From the NCBI RefSeq assembly GCF_051020985.1, contig NW_027475144.1, positions 310,001-374,000 of the forward strand: a DNA stretch of 64,000 nt, given 5' to 3'. The notes under the pieces were generated by a model. It made no database searches, was not told where the DNA came from, and was given only the letters and a program-made list of their open reading frames with translations. Below are positions 9,683 through 23,184 of the stretch, in pieces. Positions within the stretch are counted from its first letter, which is position 1, and every line of letters begins with the position of its first letter. The DNA comes from Nomia melanderi. Taxonomy: Eukaryota; Arthropoda; Insecta; Hymenoptera; Halictidae. The position numbers and the translations under genes were made by a program.

Positions 9683-12600
9683 TATATCTGGTGATATCTC
9701 GGGTGCTATTAGAGATAGCGAAATAAATCAAACTGCATTGTCTGCAGGAGGCCCTGGCGCATAAATCTGTGCCGCGGGATCGACCTCGGACCACCAGGGG
9801 CCGAGAAAACCACCGACACATGAGGCCGGACACTCAGGGTCGAGGAAAAATTCAATATATATCTGGTGATATCTCGGGTGCTCTTACAGATAGCGCACTA
9901 AACCAAAGTGAATTATCTGCAGGGGGCCCTGGCGCATGAATCTGTGCAGCGGGATCGACCTCGGACCACCAGAGGCCGAGAAAATCACCGCCTCATGGGG
10001 CCGGATTGCCAGGGTCAGGGAAAAATCCAATATATATCTGGTGATATCTCGGGTGCTATTAGAGATAGCGAAATAAATGAAAGTGCATTGTCTGCTGAAG
10101 GCCCTGGCGCACAAATCTGTGCCGCGGGATCGACCTTGGACCACCAGGGACCGAGAAAACCACCGACACATGGGGCCGGACACTCATGGTCAGGGGAAAA
10201 TCCAATATATATCTGGTGATATCTCGAGTGCTATTAGAGATAGCGCAATAAACCAAAGTGAATTATCTGCAGGAGGGCCTGGCGTATTAATCTGAGCAGC
10301 AGGAACGACCTCGGACCACCAGGCGCCGAGAAAATTACATATATTCGGAATCCGTTACCCAAGGTCATGTAAAAATCCAGCATATATCTGGTGACATCTG
10401 GGGTGCTCTTACAGATAGCGCACTAAACCAAAGTGAATTATCTATAGGAGGTCCTGGCGCATGAATCTGTGCAGCGGGATCGACCTCGGACCACCAGGGG
10501 CCGAGAAAATCTCCATCTCATGGGGCCGGACTGTCAGGGTCAGGGAAAAATCCAATATATATCTGGTGATATCTCGGGTGCTATTAGAGATAGCGAAATA
10601 AATCAAAGTGCATTGTCTGCAGGAGGCCCTGGCGCATAAATCTGTGCCGCGGGAACGACCTCGGACCGCCAGGGGCCGAGAAAACCACCGTCTCATGGGG
10701 CCGGACACTCAGGGTCAGGGGAAAATCCTGTATGTATATGGTGATATCTCGGGTGCTATTAGAGATCGCGCAATAAATCAAAGTGCATTGTCTGTAGGAG
10801 GCCCTGGCGCATGTATCTGTGCAGCGGGAACGACCTCGGACCACCAGGGGCCGAGATAATTAGTGATATTCGGAATCCGTCACCCAAGGTCATGTAAAAA
10901 TGCAGCATATATCTGGTGATATCTCGGGTGCTATTACAGATAGCGCAATAAATCAAAGTGCATTGTCTGAAGGAGGCCCTGGCGCATGATTCTGTGCAGC
11001 GGGAACGACCTCGGACCGCCAGGGGCCGAGAAAACCACCGTCTCATGGGGCCGGACACTCAGGGTCAGGGGAAAATCCTGTATGTATATGGTGATATCTC
11101 GGGTGCTATTAGAGATAGCGCAACAAACCAAAGTGAATTATCTGCAGGAGGCCCAGGCGCATGAATCTGTGCAGCGGGAACGACCTCGGACCACCAGGGC
11201 CGAGAAAACCACCGTCTCATGGGGCCGGACTGTCAGGGTCAGGGGAAAATCCAATATATATCTGGTGATATCTCGGGTGCTATTACAGATAGCGCAATAA
11301 ATCAAAGTGCATTGTCTGTAGGAGGCCCTGGCGCATGATTCTGTGCAGCGGGAACGACCTCGGACCACCAGGGTCCGAGGAAACGACCGTCTCATGGGGC
11401 CGGACACTCAGGGTCTGGGGAAAATCCAATATATATCTGGTGATATCTCGGGTGCTATTAGAGATAGCGCAATAAACCAAAGTGCATTGTCTGTAGGAGG
11501 CCCTGGCGCATGAATCTGTGCAGCGGGAACGACCTCGGAACACCAGGGACCGAGAAAACCACCGTCTCATGGGGCCGGATACTCAGGGTCAGTGAAAAAT
11601 CCAATATATATGTGGTGATATCTCGGGTGCTCTTACAGATAGCGCAATAAATCAAAGTGAATAATCTGCAGTAGGCCCTGGCGCATGAATCCGTGCAGCG
11701 GGAACGACCTCGGACGACCAGGGGCCGAGAAAACCACAGTCTCATGGGGCCGGACTCTCAGGGTCAGGGGAAAATCCAATATAGATCTGGTGATATCTCG
11801 GGTGCTATTACAGATAGCGCAATAAATCAAAGTGCATTACCTGTAGGAGGCCCTGGCGCATGAATCTGTGCAGCGGGAACGTCCTCGAACCTCCAGGGGC
11901 CGAGACAACGACCGTCTCATGGGGCCGGACACTCAGGGTCAGGGTAAAATCCAATATATATGTGGTGATATCTCGGGTGCTATTACAGATAGCGCAATAA
12001 ATCAAAGTGCATTGTCTGTAGGAGGCCCTGGCGCATGAATCTGTGCAGCGGGAACGACCTCGGACCACCAGGGGCCGAAAAAACCATAGTCTCATGGGGC
12101 CGGTCACTCAGGGTCAGGGAAAAATCCAATATATATCTGGTGATATCTCGGGTGCTATTACAGATCGCGCACTAAACCAAAGTGAACTATCTGCAGGGGG
12201 CCCTGGCTCATGAATCTGTGCAGCGGGAACGACCTAGGACCACCAGTGGCCGAGAAAACCACCGACACATGGGGCCGGACTGTCAGGGTCAGGGAAGAAT
12301 CCAATATATATATGGTGATATCTCGGGTGCTATTAGAGGTAGAGCAATAAATCAAAGTCCATTGTCTGTACGAGGCACTGGCGTATGAATCTGTGCAGCA
12401 GGAACTACCTCGGACCACCAGGGGCCGAGAAAATTACAGATATTCGGAATCCGTCACACAAGGTCACGTAAAAATCCAGCATCTATCTGATGATATCTCG
12501 GGTGCTGTTACAGATAGCGCAATAAACCAAAGTGAATTATCTGCAGGAGGGCCTGGCGTATTAATCTGAGCAGCAGGAACGACCTCGGACCACCAGGCGC

Positions 12601-15600
12601 CGAGAAAATTACATATATTCGGAATCCGTTACCCAAGGTCATGTAAAAATCCAGCATATATCTGGTGACATCTCGGGTGCTCTTACAGATAGCGCACTAA
12701 ACCAAAGTGAATTATCTATAGGAGGCCCTGGCGCATGAATCTGTGCAGCGGGATCGACCTCGGACCACCAGGGGCCGAGAAAATCTCCATCTCATGGGGC
12801 CGGACTGTCAGGGTCAAGGAAAAATCCAATATATATCTGGTGATATCTCGGGTGCTATTAGAGATCGCGCAATAAATCAAAGTGCATTGTCTGTAGGAGG
12901 CCCTGGCGCATGATTCTGTGCAGCGGGAACGACCTCGGACCACCAGGGTCCGAGGAAACGACCGTCTCATGGGGCCGGACACTCAGGGTCAGTGAAAAAT
13001 CCAATATATATCTGCTGATATCTCGGGTGCTATTACAGATAGCGCAATAAATCAAAGTGCATTGTCTGTAGGAGGCCCTGGCGCATGAATCTGTGTAGCG
13101 GGAACGACCTCGGACCACCAGGGGCCGAAAAAACCACAGTCTCATGGGGCCGGACACTCAGGGTCTGGGGAAAATCCAATATATATCTGGTGATATCTCG
13201 GGTGCTATTAGAGATAGCGCAATAAACCAAAGTGCATTGTCTGTAGGAGGCCCTGGCGCATGAATCTGTGCAGCGGGAACGACCTCGGAACACCAGGGAC
13301 CGAGAAAACCACCGTCTCATGGGGCCGGATACTCAGGGTCAGTGAAAAATCCAATATATATGTGTTGATATCTCGGGTGCTCTTACAGATAGCGCAATAA
13401 ATCAAAGTGAATTATCTGCAGTAGGCCCTGGCGCATGAATCCGTGCAGCGGGAACGACCTCGGACCACCAGGGGCCGAGAAAACCACAGTCTCATGGGGC
13501 CGGACACTCAGGGTCAGGGGAAAATCCAATATAGATCTGGTGATATCTCGGGTGCTATTACAGATAGCGCAATAAATCAAAGTGCATTACCTGTAGGAGG
13601 CCCTGGCGCATGAATCTGGGCAGCGGGAACGTCCTCGGACCTCCAGGGGCCGAGACAACGACCGTCTCATGGGGCCGGACACTCAGGGTCAGGGTAAAAT
13701 CCAATATATATGTGGTGATATCTCGGGTGCTATTACAGATAGCGCAATAAATCAAAGTGCATTGTCTGTAGGAGGCCCTGGCGCATGAATCTGTGCAGCG
13801 GGAACGACCTCGGACCACCAGGGGCCGAAAAAACCATAGTCTCATGGGGCCGGTCACTCAGGGTCAGGGGAAAATCCATTATATATCTGGTGATATCTCG
13901 GGTGCTATTAGAGATAGCGTAATAAACCAAAGTGAATTATCTGCAGGAGGCCCTGGCGCATGAATCTGTGCACGCGGGAACGACCTCGGACCACCAGGGT
14001 CCGAGAAAACGACCGTCGCATGGGGCCGGACACTCAGGGACAGTGAAAAATCCAATATATATCTGCTGATATCTCGGGTGCTATTACAGATAGCGCAATA
14101 AATCAAAGTGCATTGTCTGTAGGAGGCCCTGGCGCATGAATCTGTGCAGAGGCAACGACCTCGGACGACCAGGAGCCGAGAAGACCACAGTCTCATGGGG
14201 CCGGACTCTCAGGGTCAGGGGAAAATCGAATATATATCTGGTGATATCTCGGGTGCTATTAGAGATAGCGCAATAAACCAAAGTGAATTATCTGCAGGAG
14301 GCCCTGGCGCATGAATCTGTGCACGCGGGAACGACCTCGGACCACCAGGGTCCGAGAAAACGACCGTCGCATGGGGCCGGACACTCAGGGACAGTGAAAA
14401 ATCCAATATATATCTGCTGATATCTCGGGTGCTATTACAGATAGCGCAATAAATCAAAGTGCATTGTCTGTAGGAGGCCCTGGCGCATGAATCTGTGCAG
14501 CGGGAACGACCTCGGACCACCAGGGTCCGAGGAAACGACCGTCTCATGGGGCCGGACACTCAGGGTAAGGGAAAAATCCAATATATATCTGGTGATATCT
14601 CGGGTGCTATTAGAGATAGCGCAATAAACGAAACTGAATTATCTGCAGGAGGCCCTGGCGCATGAATCTGTGCAGCGGGAACGACCTCGGACCACCAGGG
14701 GCCGAGAAAACCACCGTCTCATGGGGCCGGACACTCAGGGTCAGGGAAAAATCTAATATATATCTGGTGATATCTCGGGTGCTATTAGAGATAGCGCAAT
14801 AAACCAAAGTGAATTATCTGCAGGAGGCCCTGGCGCATGAATCTGTGCAGCGGGAACGACCTCGGACCACCAGGGGCCGAAAAAACCACAGTCACATGGG
14901 GCCGGACACTCAGGGTCAGGGGAAAATCCAATATATATCTGGTGATATCTCGGGTGCTATTAGTGATAGCGCAATAAACCAAAGTGATTTGTCTGCAAGA
15001 GGCCCTGGTGCATGAATCTGTGCAGCGGGAACGTCCTCGGATCACCAGGGGCCGAGAAAACCACCATCTCATGGGGCCGGACACTCAGGGTCAGGGGAAA
15101 ATCCAATATATATCTGGTGATATCTCGGGTGCTATTAGTGATAGCGCAATAAACCAAAGTGAATTATCTGCAGGAGGCCCTGGCGCATGAATCTGTGCAG
15201 CGGGAACGACCTCGGAACACCAGGGGCCGAGAAAACTACAGTCTCATGCGGCCGGACACTCAGGGTCTGGGGAAAATGCAATATATATCTGGTGATATCT
15301 CAGGTTCTATTACAGATAGCGAAATAAATCAAAGTGCATTGTCTGTAGGAGGCCCTGGCGCATGAATGTGTGCAGCGGGAACGACCTCGGACCACCAGGG
15401 GCCGAGAAAATCGCAGTCACATGGGGCCGGACACTCAGGGTCAGGGAAAAAACCAATACATATCTGGTGATATCTCGGGCGCTATTAGAGATAGCGCAAT
15501 AAACCAAAGTGAATTATCTGCAGGAGGCCCTGGCGCATGAATCTGTGCAGCGGGAACGACCTCGGTCCACCAGGGGCCGAGAAAACCACCGTCTCATGGG

Positions 15601-17910
15601 GCTGGACACTCAGGGTGAGGGAAATATCCAATATATATCTGGTGATATCTCGGGTGCTATTACAGATAGCGCAATAAATCAAAGTGCATTGTCAGTAGGA
15701 GGCCGTGGCGCATGAATCTGGGCAGCGGGAACGACCTCTGACCACCAGGGGCCGAGAAGACCACCGTCTCATGGGGCCGGCCACTCAGGGTCAGGGGAAA
15801 ATCCAATATATATCTGGCGATATCTCGGGTGCTATTAGAGATAGCGCAATAAGCCAAAGGGAATTATCTGCAGGAAGCCCTGTCGCATGCATCTGTGCAG
15901 CGGGAACGACCTAGGACCACCAGGGGCCGAGAAAACCACCGTCTCATGGGGCCGGACACTCAGGGTAAGGGAAAAATCCAATATATATCTGGTGATATCT
16001 CGGGTGCTATTAGAGATAGCGCAATAAACGAAACTGAATTATCTGCAGGAGGCCCTGGCGCATGAATGTGTGCAGCGGGAACGACCTCGGACCACCAGGG
16101 GCCGAGAAAACCACCGTCTCATGGGGCCGGACACTCAGGGTCAGGGAAAAATCTAATATATATCTGGTGATATCTCGGGTGCTATTAGAGATAGCGCAAT
16201 AAACCAAAGTGAATTATCTGCAGGAGGCCCTGGCGCATGAATCTGTGCAACGGGAACGACCTCGGACCACCAGGGGCCGAGAAAATTACAGTCTCATGGG
16301 GCCGGACACTCAGGGTCAGTGAAAAATCCAATATATATCTGGTGATATCTCGGGTGCTATTACAGATAGCGCAATAAACCAACGCGCATTGTCTGTAGGA
16401 GGCCATGGCGCATGAATCTGTGCAGCGGGAACGACCCCGGACCACCAGGCGCCGAGAAAACCACAGTCTCATGGGGCCGGACACTCAGGGTCAGTGAAAA
16501 ATCCAATATATATCTGGTGATATCTCGGGTGCTATTAGTGATAGCGCAATAAACCAAAGTGAATTGTCTGCAGGAAGCCCTGGCGCATGATTCTGTGCAG
16601 CGGGAACGACCTCGGACCACCAGGGGCCGAGAGAATCACCGTCTCATGGGGCCGGACTGTAAGGGTCAGGGAAAAACCCAATATACATCTGGTGATATCT
16701 AGGGTGCTATTAGAGATACCGCAATAAATCAAAGTGCATTGTCTGTAGGAGGCCCTGGCGAATGAATCTGTGCTGCAGGAACGACCTCGGACCACCAGGG
16801 GCCGAGAAAATTAGTGATATTCGGAATCCGTCACCCAAGGTCATGTAAAAATGCAGCATATATCTGGTGATATCTCGGGTGCTATTACAGATAGCGCAAT
16901 AAATCAAAGTGCATTGTCTGTAGGAGGCCCTGGCGCATGTATCTGTGCAGCGGGAACGACCTCGGACCACCAGGGGCCGAGATAATTAGTGATATTCGGA
17001 ATCCGTCACCCAAGGTCATGTAAAAATGCAGCATATATCTGGTGATATCTCGGGTGCTATTACAGATAGCGCAATAAATCAAAGTGCATTGTCTGAAGGA
17101 GGCCCTGGCGCATGAATCGGTGCAACGGGAACGACCTCGGACCACCAGGCGCCGAGAAAACCACAGTCTCATGGGGCCGGACTCTCAGGGTCAGTGAAAA
17201 ATCCAATATATATCTGGTGATATCTCGGGTGCTATTAGTGATAGCGCAACAAACCAAAGTGAATTGTCTGCAAGAGGCCCTGGTGCATGAATCTGTGCAG
17301 CGGGAACGACCTCGGATCACCAGGGGCCGAGAAAACCACCATCTCATGGGGCCGGACACTCAGGTTCAGGGGAAAATCCAATATATATCTGGTGATATCT
17401 CGGGTGCTATTACTGATAGCGCAATAAAGCAAAGTGCATTGTCTGTAGGAGGCCCTGGCGCATGAATCTGTGCAGCGGGATCGAATTCGGACCACCAGGG
17501 GCCGAGAAAATCACTTTCTCATGAGGCCGGACTGTCAGGGTCAGGGAAAGGTGCAATATATATCTGGTGATATCTCGGGTGCTATTAGAGCTAGCGCAAT
17601 AAATCAAAGTGCATTGTCTGCAGGAGGCCCTAGCGCATGTATCTGTGCAGCGGGAACGACCTCGGACCTCCAGGGGCCGAGACAACCACCGTCTCATGGG
17701 GCCGGAAACTCGGGGTCAGGGGAAAATCCAATATATATCTGGTGATATCTCGGGTGCTATTAGAGATAGCGCAATAAATCAAAGTACATTGTCTGTAGGA
17801 GGCCCTGGCGCATGAATCTGTGCAGCGGGATCGACCTCGGACCAGCAGGGGCCGAGAAAATCTCCGTCTCATGCGGCCGGACTGTCAGGGTCAGTGAAAA
17901 ATCCAATATA
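9683..17910 (+). repeat. 175-bp satellite array, segment 3
   Basis: 8228 bp, about 47 monomers, between transposon copies 2 and 3. The left part (to about 13870) repeats the flank of copy 1. The middle (about 13.9-16.5 kb) contains monomer types absent from unit A, including two adjacent blocks marked by an inserted base in GTGCACGCGGG (about 13970 and 14321, 351 bp apart). From about 16580 the sequence is again the left flank seen at 215-1544. No gene is supported. Confidence 0.96.
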
Positions 17911-17945
17911 CAGTCTGTTTGACAAGAGCGTGTACGGCAAAACTC
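17911..17945 (+). repeat. Left terminal inverted repeat, copy 3
   Basis: 35-bp repeat identical to that of copies 1 and 2, preceded by TA at 17909-17910. Confidence 0.95.
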
Positions 17946-18008
17946 TTACGTGCGATGTCTTAGGTAAGAAATTCCACTTCAAGCAGGTAACTTGAATGTT
18001 TCCCTAAG

Positions 18009-19070
18009 ATGCTTTGTACAAAAAACCTTCAGTTGTTGATCGAGCTTATTCGTAAAACGACGCATTTCATTATGAGTGCCGCGTACGCATCACGTTACGA
18101 AGCAGTGTTTCTGTGTTCCCATCCTAAAGGACCAAAAATGTCATACACAGCGGCTGCTAAATACATGAAGAAATCGAAGACATTTGTTAGTAAGTGGGTG
18201 AAACGATATTTGGAGGTCAAAAATGTCGATGACCTACCAAATCGTGGCACTAAGTCAAAGACGACGAAGAAAGAGGATAAATTGATTTTACGCGAATTCG
18301 AGAAGAATCCCCGTCTATCGTTACGTAGTGGACAGGCAGTTTTATGTAGAAAGGGTTTGAAATTGTTATGTGATACGATAAGAAGACGATTATTGGCAAA
18401 TAATGTGAAATTGAGAAGCACAATAAAGAAAGTGCTACTATCCGAGAAACATGTCACAAAAAGACTCGCTTGGGCGAATGAAAATTTGAACCGTGATTTG
18501 GACAATGTAATTTTTTCGGACGAAACTTCTTTTTGGGCACATACTTTTATAACCCATACCTGGTGTAACCACGCCAATAAACTCCTTCAGCGAACCGTTA
18601 AACACCCGGTAAGGGTGCATGTTTGGGGTTGCTTCTCGAAGCAGAGATTCGGTACTTTGCACGTATTCACTGACAATTTAAACGCTGCCAAAATGGTCAA
18701 AATCTATCAGAGAGCCTTATTACCATCTGCCCAGAGGTGGTTTATAAGAAATAATAAACATTGGCTACTGGAAGAGGATAATGACCCAAAACATCGAAGT
18801 CGACACTGTACAGCCTGGAAAGAGGAAAATCACATCGATGTACTAGATTAGCCTTCACAGTCGACGGATGCAAATCCAATAGAAAATGTTTGGGCAATCA
18901 TGAAGATCAAGCTCAGAGGAAAGAAGCACAACACGATCAAGAAGCTGATTCGTCAAATTCGATTGGTATGGAGGTCCTTATCTCGTGATTATGCGATTAC
19001 ATTAGTAGAAAGTATGCCTCGAAGATGTAAATTAATTATTGATAATGGCGGTGACTGGGCACCATATTAA
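18009..19070 (+). pseudogene. Tc1-like DD34E transposase, one in-frame stop, copy 3
   Basis: Same frame as the other copies: 280 codons, TAG at 18849-18851 in place of the expected tryptophan codon, then 72 in-frame codons to TAA at 19068-19070. Catalytic D171 and D257 precede the stop and E292 follows it. All other codons are open, and no frameshift is visible. The element therefore seems to have been young when it lost function, and it has since been copied as passive satellite cargo. Confidence 0.92.
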
Positions 19071-19143
19071 TAATAACGCATCTTAGTATACACCATAAAG
19101 AATTTGTGTATTTTTTTCGAACCCGATATCCGAAATAGTTTTC

Positions 19144-19178
19144 GAGTTTTGCCGGACACGCTCTTGTCAAACAGAGTG
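19144..19178 (-). repeat. Right terminal inverted repeat, copy 3
   Basis: 35-bp repeat identical to 2778-2812, followed by TA at 19179-19180. Confidence 0.95.
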
Positions 19179-22100
19179 TATATCTGGTGATATCTCGGGT
19201 GCTATTAGAGATAGCGAAATAAATCAAACTGCATTGTCTGCAGGAGGCCCTGGCGCATAAATCTGTGCCGCGGGATCGACCTCGGACCACCAGGGACCGA
19301 GAAAACCACCGACACATGAGGCCGGACACTCAGGGTCGAGGAAAAATTCAATATATATCTGGTGATATCTCGGGTGCTCTTACAGATAGCGCACTAAACC
19401 AAAGTGAATTATCTGCAGGGGGCCCTGGCGCATGAATCTGTGCAGCGGGATCGACCTCGGACCACCAGAGGCCGAGAAAATCACCGCCTCATGGGGCCGG
19501 ATTGCCAGGGTCAGGGAAAAATCCAATATATATCTGGTGATATCTCGGGTGCTATTAGAGATAGCGAAATAAATGAAAGTGCATTGTCTGCTGAAGGCCC
19601 TGGCGCACAAATCTGTGCCGCGGGATCGACCTTGGACCACCAGGGACCGAGAAAACCACCGACACATGGGGCCGGACACTCATGGTCAGAGGAAAATCCA
19701 ATATATATCTGGTGATATCTCGAGTGCTATTAGAGATAGCGCAATAAACCAAAGTGAATTATCTGCAGGAGGGCCTGGCGTATTAATCTGAGCAGCAGGA
19801 ACGACCTCGGACCACCAGGCGCCGAGAAAATTACATATATTCGGAATCCGTTACCCAAGGTCATGTAAAAATCCAGCATATATCTGGTGACATCTGGGGT
19901 GCTCTTACAGATAGCGCACTAAACCAAAGTGAATTATCTATAGGAGGCCCTGGCGCATGAATCTGTGCAGCGGGATCGACCTCGGACCACCAGGGGCCGA
20001 GAAAATCTCCATCTCATGGGGCCGGACTGTCAGGGTCAGGGAAAAATCCAATATATATCTGGTGATATCTCGGGTGCTATTAGAGATAGCGAAATAAATC
20101 AAAGTGCATTGTCTGCAGGAGGCCCTGGCGCATAAATCTGTGCCGCGGGAACGACCTCGGACCGCCAGGGGCCGAGAAAACCACCGTCTCATGGGGCCGG
20201 ACACTCAGGGTCAGGGGAAAATCCTGTATGTATATGGTGATATCTCGGGTGCTATTAGAGATAGCGCAACAAACCAAAGTGAATTATCTGCAGGAGGCCC
20301 AGGCGCATGAATCTGTGCAGCGGGAACGACCTCGGACCACCAGGGCCGAGAAAACCACCGTCTCATGGGGCCGGACTGTCAGGGTCAGGGGAAAATCCAA
20401 TATATATCTGGTGATATCTCGGGTGCTATTACAGATAGCGCAATAAATCAAAGTGCATTGTCTGTAGGAGGCCCTGGCGCATGATTCTGTGCAGCGGGAA
20501 CGACCTCGGACCACCAGGGTCCGAGGAAACGACCGTCTCATGGGGCCGGACACTCAGGGTCAGTGAAAAATCCAATATATATCTGCTGATATCTCGGGTG
20601 CTATTACAGATAGCGCAATAAATCAAAGTGCATTGTCTGTAGGAGGCCCTGGCGCATGAATCTGTGTAGCGGGAACGACCTCGGACCACCAGGGGCCGAA
20701 AAAACCACAGTCTCATGGGGCCGGACACTCAGGGTCTGGGGAAAATCCAATATATATCTGGTGATATCTCGGGTGCTATTAGAGATAGCGCAATAAACCA
20801 AAGTGCATTGTCTGTAGGAGGCCCTGGCGCATGAATCTGTGCAGCGGGAACGACCTCGGAACACCAGGGACCGAGAAAACCACCGTCTCATGGGGCCGGA
20901 TACTCAGGGTCAGTGAAAAATCCAATATATATGTGGTGATATCTCGGGTGCTCTTACAGATAGCGCAATAAATCAAAGTGAATAATCTGCAGTAGGCCCT
21001 GGCGCATGAATCCGTGCAGCGGGAACGACCTCGGAAGACCAGGGGCCGAGAAAACCACAGTCTCATGGGGCCGGACACTCAGGGTCAGGGGAAAATCCAA
21101 TATAGATCTGGTGATATCTCGGGTGCTATTACAGATAGCGCAATAAATCAAAGTGCATTACCTGTAGGAGGCCCTGGCGCATGAATCTGTGCAGCGGGAA
21201 CGTCCTCGGACCTCCAGGGGCCGAGACAACGACCGTCTCATGGGGCCGGACACTCAGGGTCAGGGTAAAATCCAATATATATGTGGTGATATCTCGGGTG
21301 CTATTACAGATAGCGCAATAAATCAAAGTGCATTGTCTGTAGGAGGCCCTGGCGCATGAATCTGTGCAGCGGGAACGACCTCGGACCACCAGGGGCCGAA
21401 AAAACCATAGTCTCATGGGGCCGGTCACTCAGGGTCAGGGAAAAATCCAATATATATCTGGTGATATCTCGGGTGCTATTACAGATCGCGCACTAAACCA
21501 AAGTGAACTATCTGCAGGGGGCCCTGGCTCATGAATCTGTGCAGCGGGAACGACCTAGGACCACCAGTGGCCGAGAAAACCACCGACACATGGGGCCGGA
21601 CTGTCAGGGTCAGGGAAGAATCCAATATATATATGGTGATATCTCGGGTGCTATTAGAGGTAGAGCAATAAATCAAAGTCCATTGTCTGTACGAGGCACT
21701 GGCGTATGAATCTGTGCAGCAGGAACTACCTCGGACCACCAGGGGCCGAGAAAATTACTGATATTCGGAATCCGTCACACAAGGTCACGTAAAAATCCAG
21801 CATCTATCTGATGATATCTCGGGTGCTGTTACAGATAGCGCAATAAACCAAAGTGAATTATCTGCAGGAGGGCCTGGCGTATTAATCTGAGCAGCAGGAA
21901 CGACCTCGGACCACCAGGCGCCGAGAAAATTACATATATTCGGAATCCGTTACCCAAGGTCATGTAAAAATCCAGCATATATCTGGTGACATCTCGGGTG
22001 CTCTTACAGATAGCGCACTAAACCAAAGTGAATTATCTATAGGAGGCCCTGGCGCATGAATCTGTGCAGCGGGATCGACCTCGGACCACCAGGGGCCGAG

Positions 22101-23184
22101 AAAATCTCCATCTCATGGGGCCGGACTGTCAGGGTCAAGGAAAAATCCAATATATATCTGGTGATATCTCGGGTGCTATTAGAGATCGCGCAATAAATCA
22201 AAGTGCATTGTCTGTAGGAGGCCCTGGCGCATGATTCTGTGCAGCGGGAACGACCTCGGACCACCAGGGTCCGAGGAAACGACCGTCTCATGGGGCCGGA
22301 CACTCAGGGTCAGTGAAAAATCCAATATATATCTGCTGATATCTCGGGTGCTATTACAGATAGCGCAATAAATCAAAGTGCATTGTCTGTAGGAGGCCCT
22401 GGCGCATGAATCTGTGTAGCGGGAACGACCTCGGACCACCAGGGGCCGAAAAAACCACAGTCTCATGGGGCCGGACACTCAGGGTCTGGGGAAAATCCAA
22501 TATATATCTGGTGATATCTCGGGTGCTATTAGAGATAGCGCAATAAACCAAAGTGCATTGTCTGTAGGAGGCCCTGGCGCATGAATCTGTGCAGCGGGAA
22601 CGACCTCGGAACACCAGGGACCGAGAAAACCACCGTCTCATGGGGCCGGATACTCAGGGTCAGTGAAAAATCCAATATATATGTGTTGATATCTCGGGTG
22701 CTCTTACAGATAGCGCAATAAATCAAAGTGAATTATCTGCAGTAGGCCCTGGCGCATGAATCCGTGCAGCGGGAACGACCTCGGACCACCAGGGGCCGAG
22801 AAAACCACAGTCTCATGGGGCCGGACACTCAGGGTCAGGGGAAAATCCAATATAGATCTGGTGATATCTCGGGTGCTATTACAGATAGCGCAATAAATCA
22901 AAGTGCATTACCTGTAGGAGGCCCTGGCGCATGAATCTGGGCAGCGGGAACGTCCTCGGACCTCCAGGGGCCGAGACAACGACCGTCTCATGGGGCCGGA
23001 CACTCAGGGTCAGGGTAAAATCCAATATATATGTGGTGATATCTCGGGTGCTATTACAGATAGCGCAATAAATCAAAGTGCATTGTCTGTAGGAGGCCCT
23101 GGCGCATGAATCTGTGCAGCGGGAACGACCTCGGACCACCAGGGGCCGAAAAAACCATAGTCTCATGGGGCCGGTCACTCAGGG

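Larger units (their letters stand above)
6871..13870 (+). repeat. Transposon-bearing higher-order repeat, unit B
   Basis: Near copy of unit A at offset +6870 up to about 10975, then at offset +7044 from about 11458 to 13870. The shift of 174 bp means unit B has one extra monomer, and that monomer has lost one base (CCACCAGGGCCGAG at about 11191-11204). The extra monomer repeats the GTATGTATATGG marker (about 10729 and 11079), which suggests duplication by slipped pairing inside the block. After 13870 the sequence departs from unit A into other monomer types. Confidence 0.85.
17911..19178 (+). mobile_element. Tc1/mariner-like DNA transposon, copy 3
   Basis: Third copy of the 1268-bp element, at offset 16366 from copy 1, with TA at 17909-17910 and 19179-19180. 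Same monomer position, same orientation, same flanking variant monomers. Slight differences from copies 1 and 2 are found in the satellite flank, not in the transposase translation. Confidence 0.96.
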
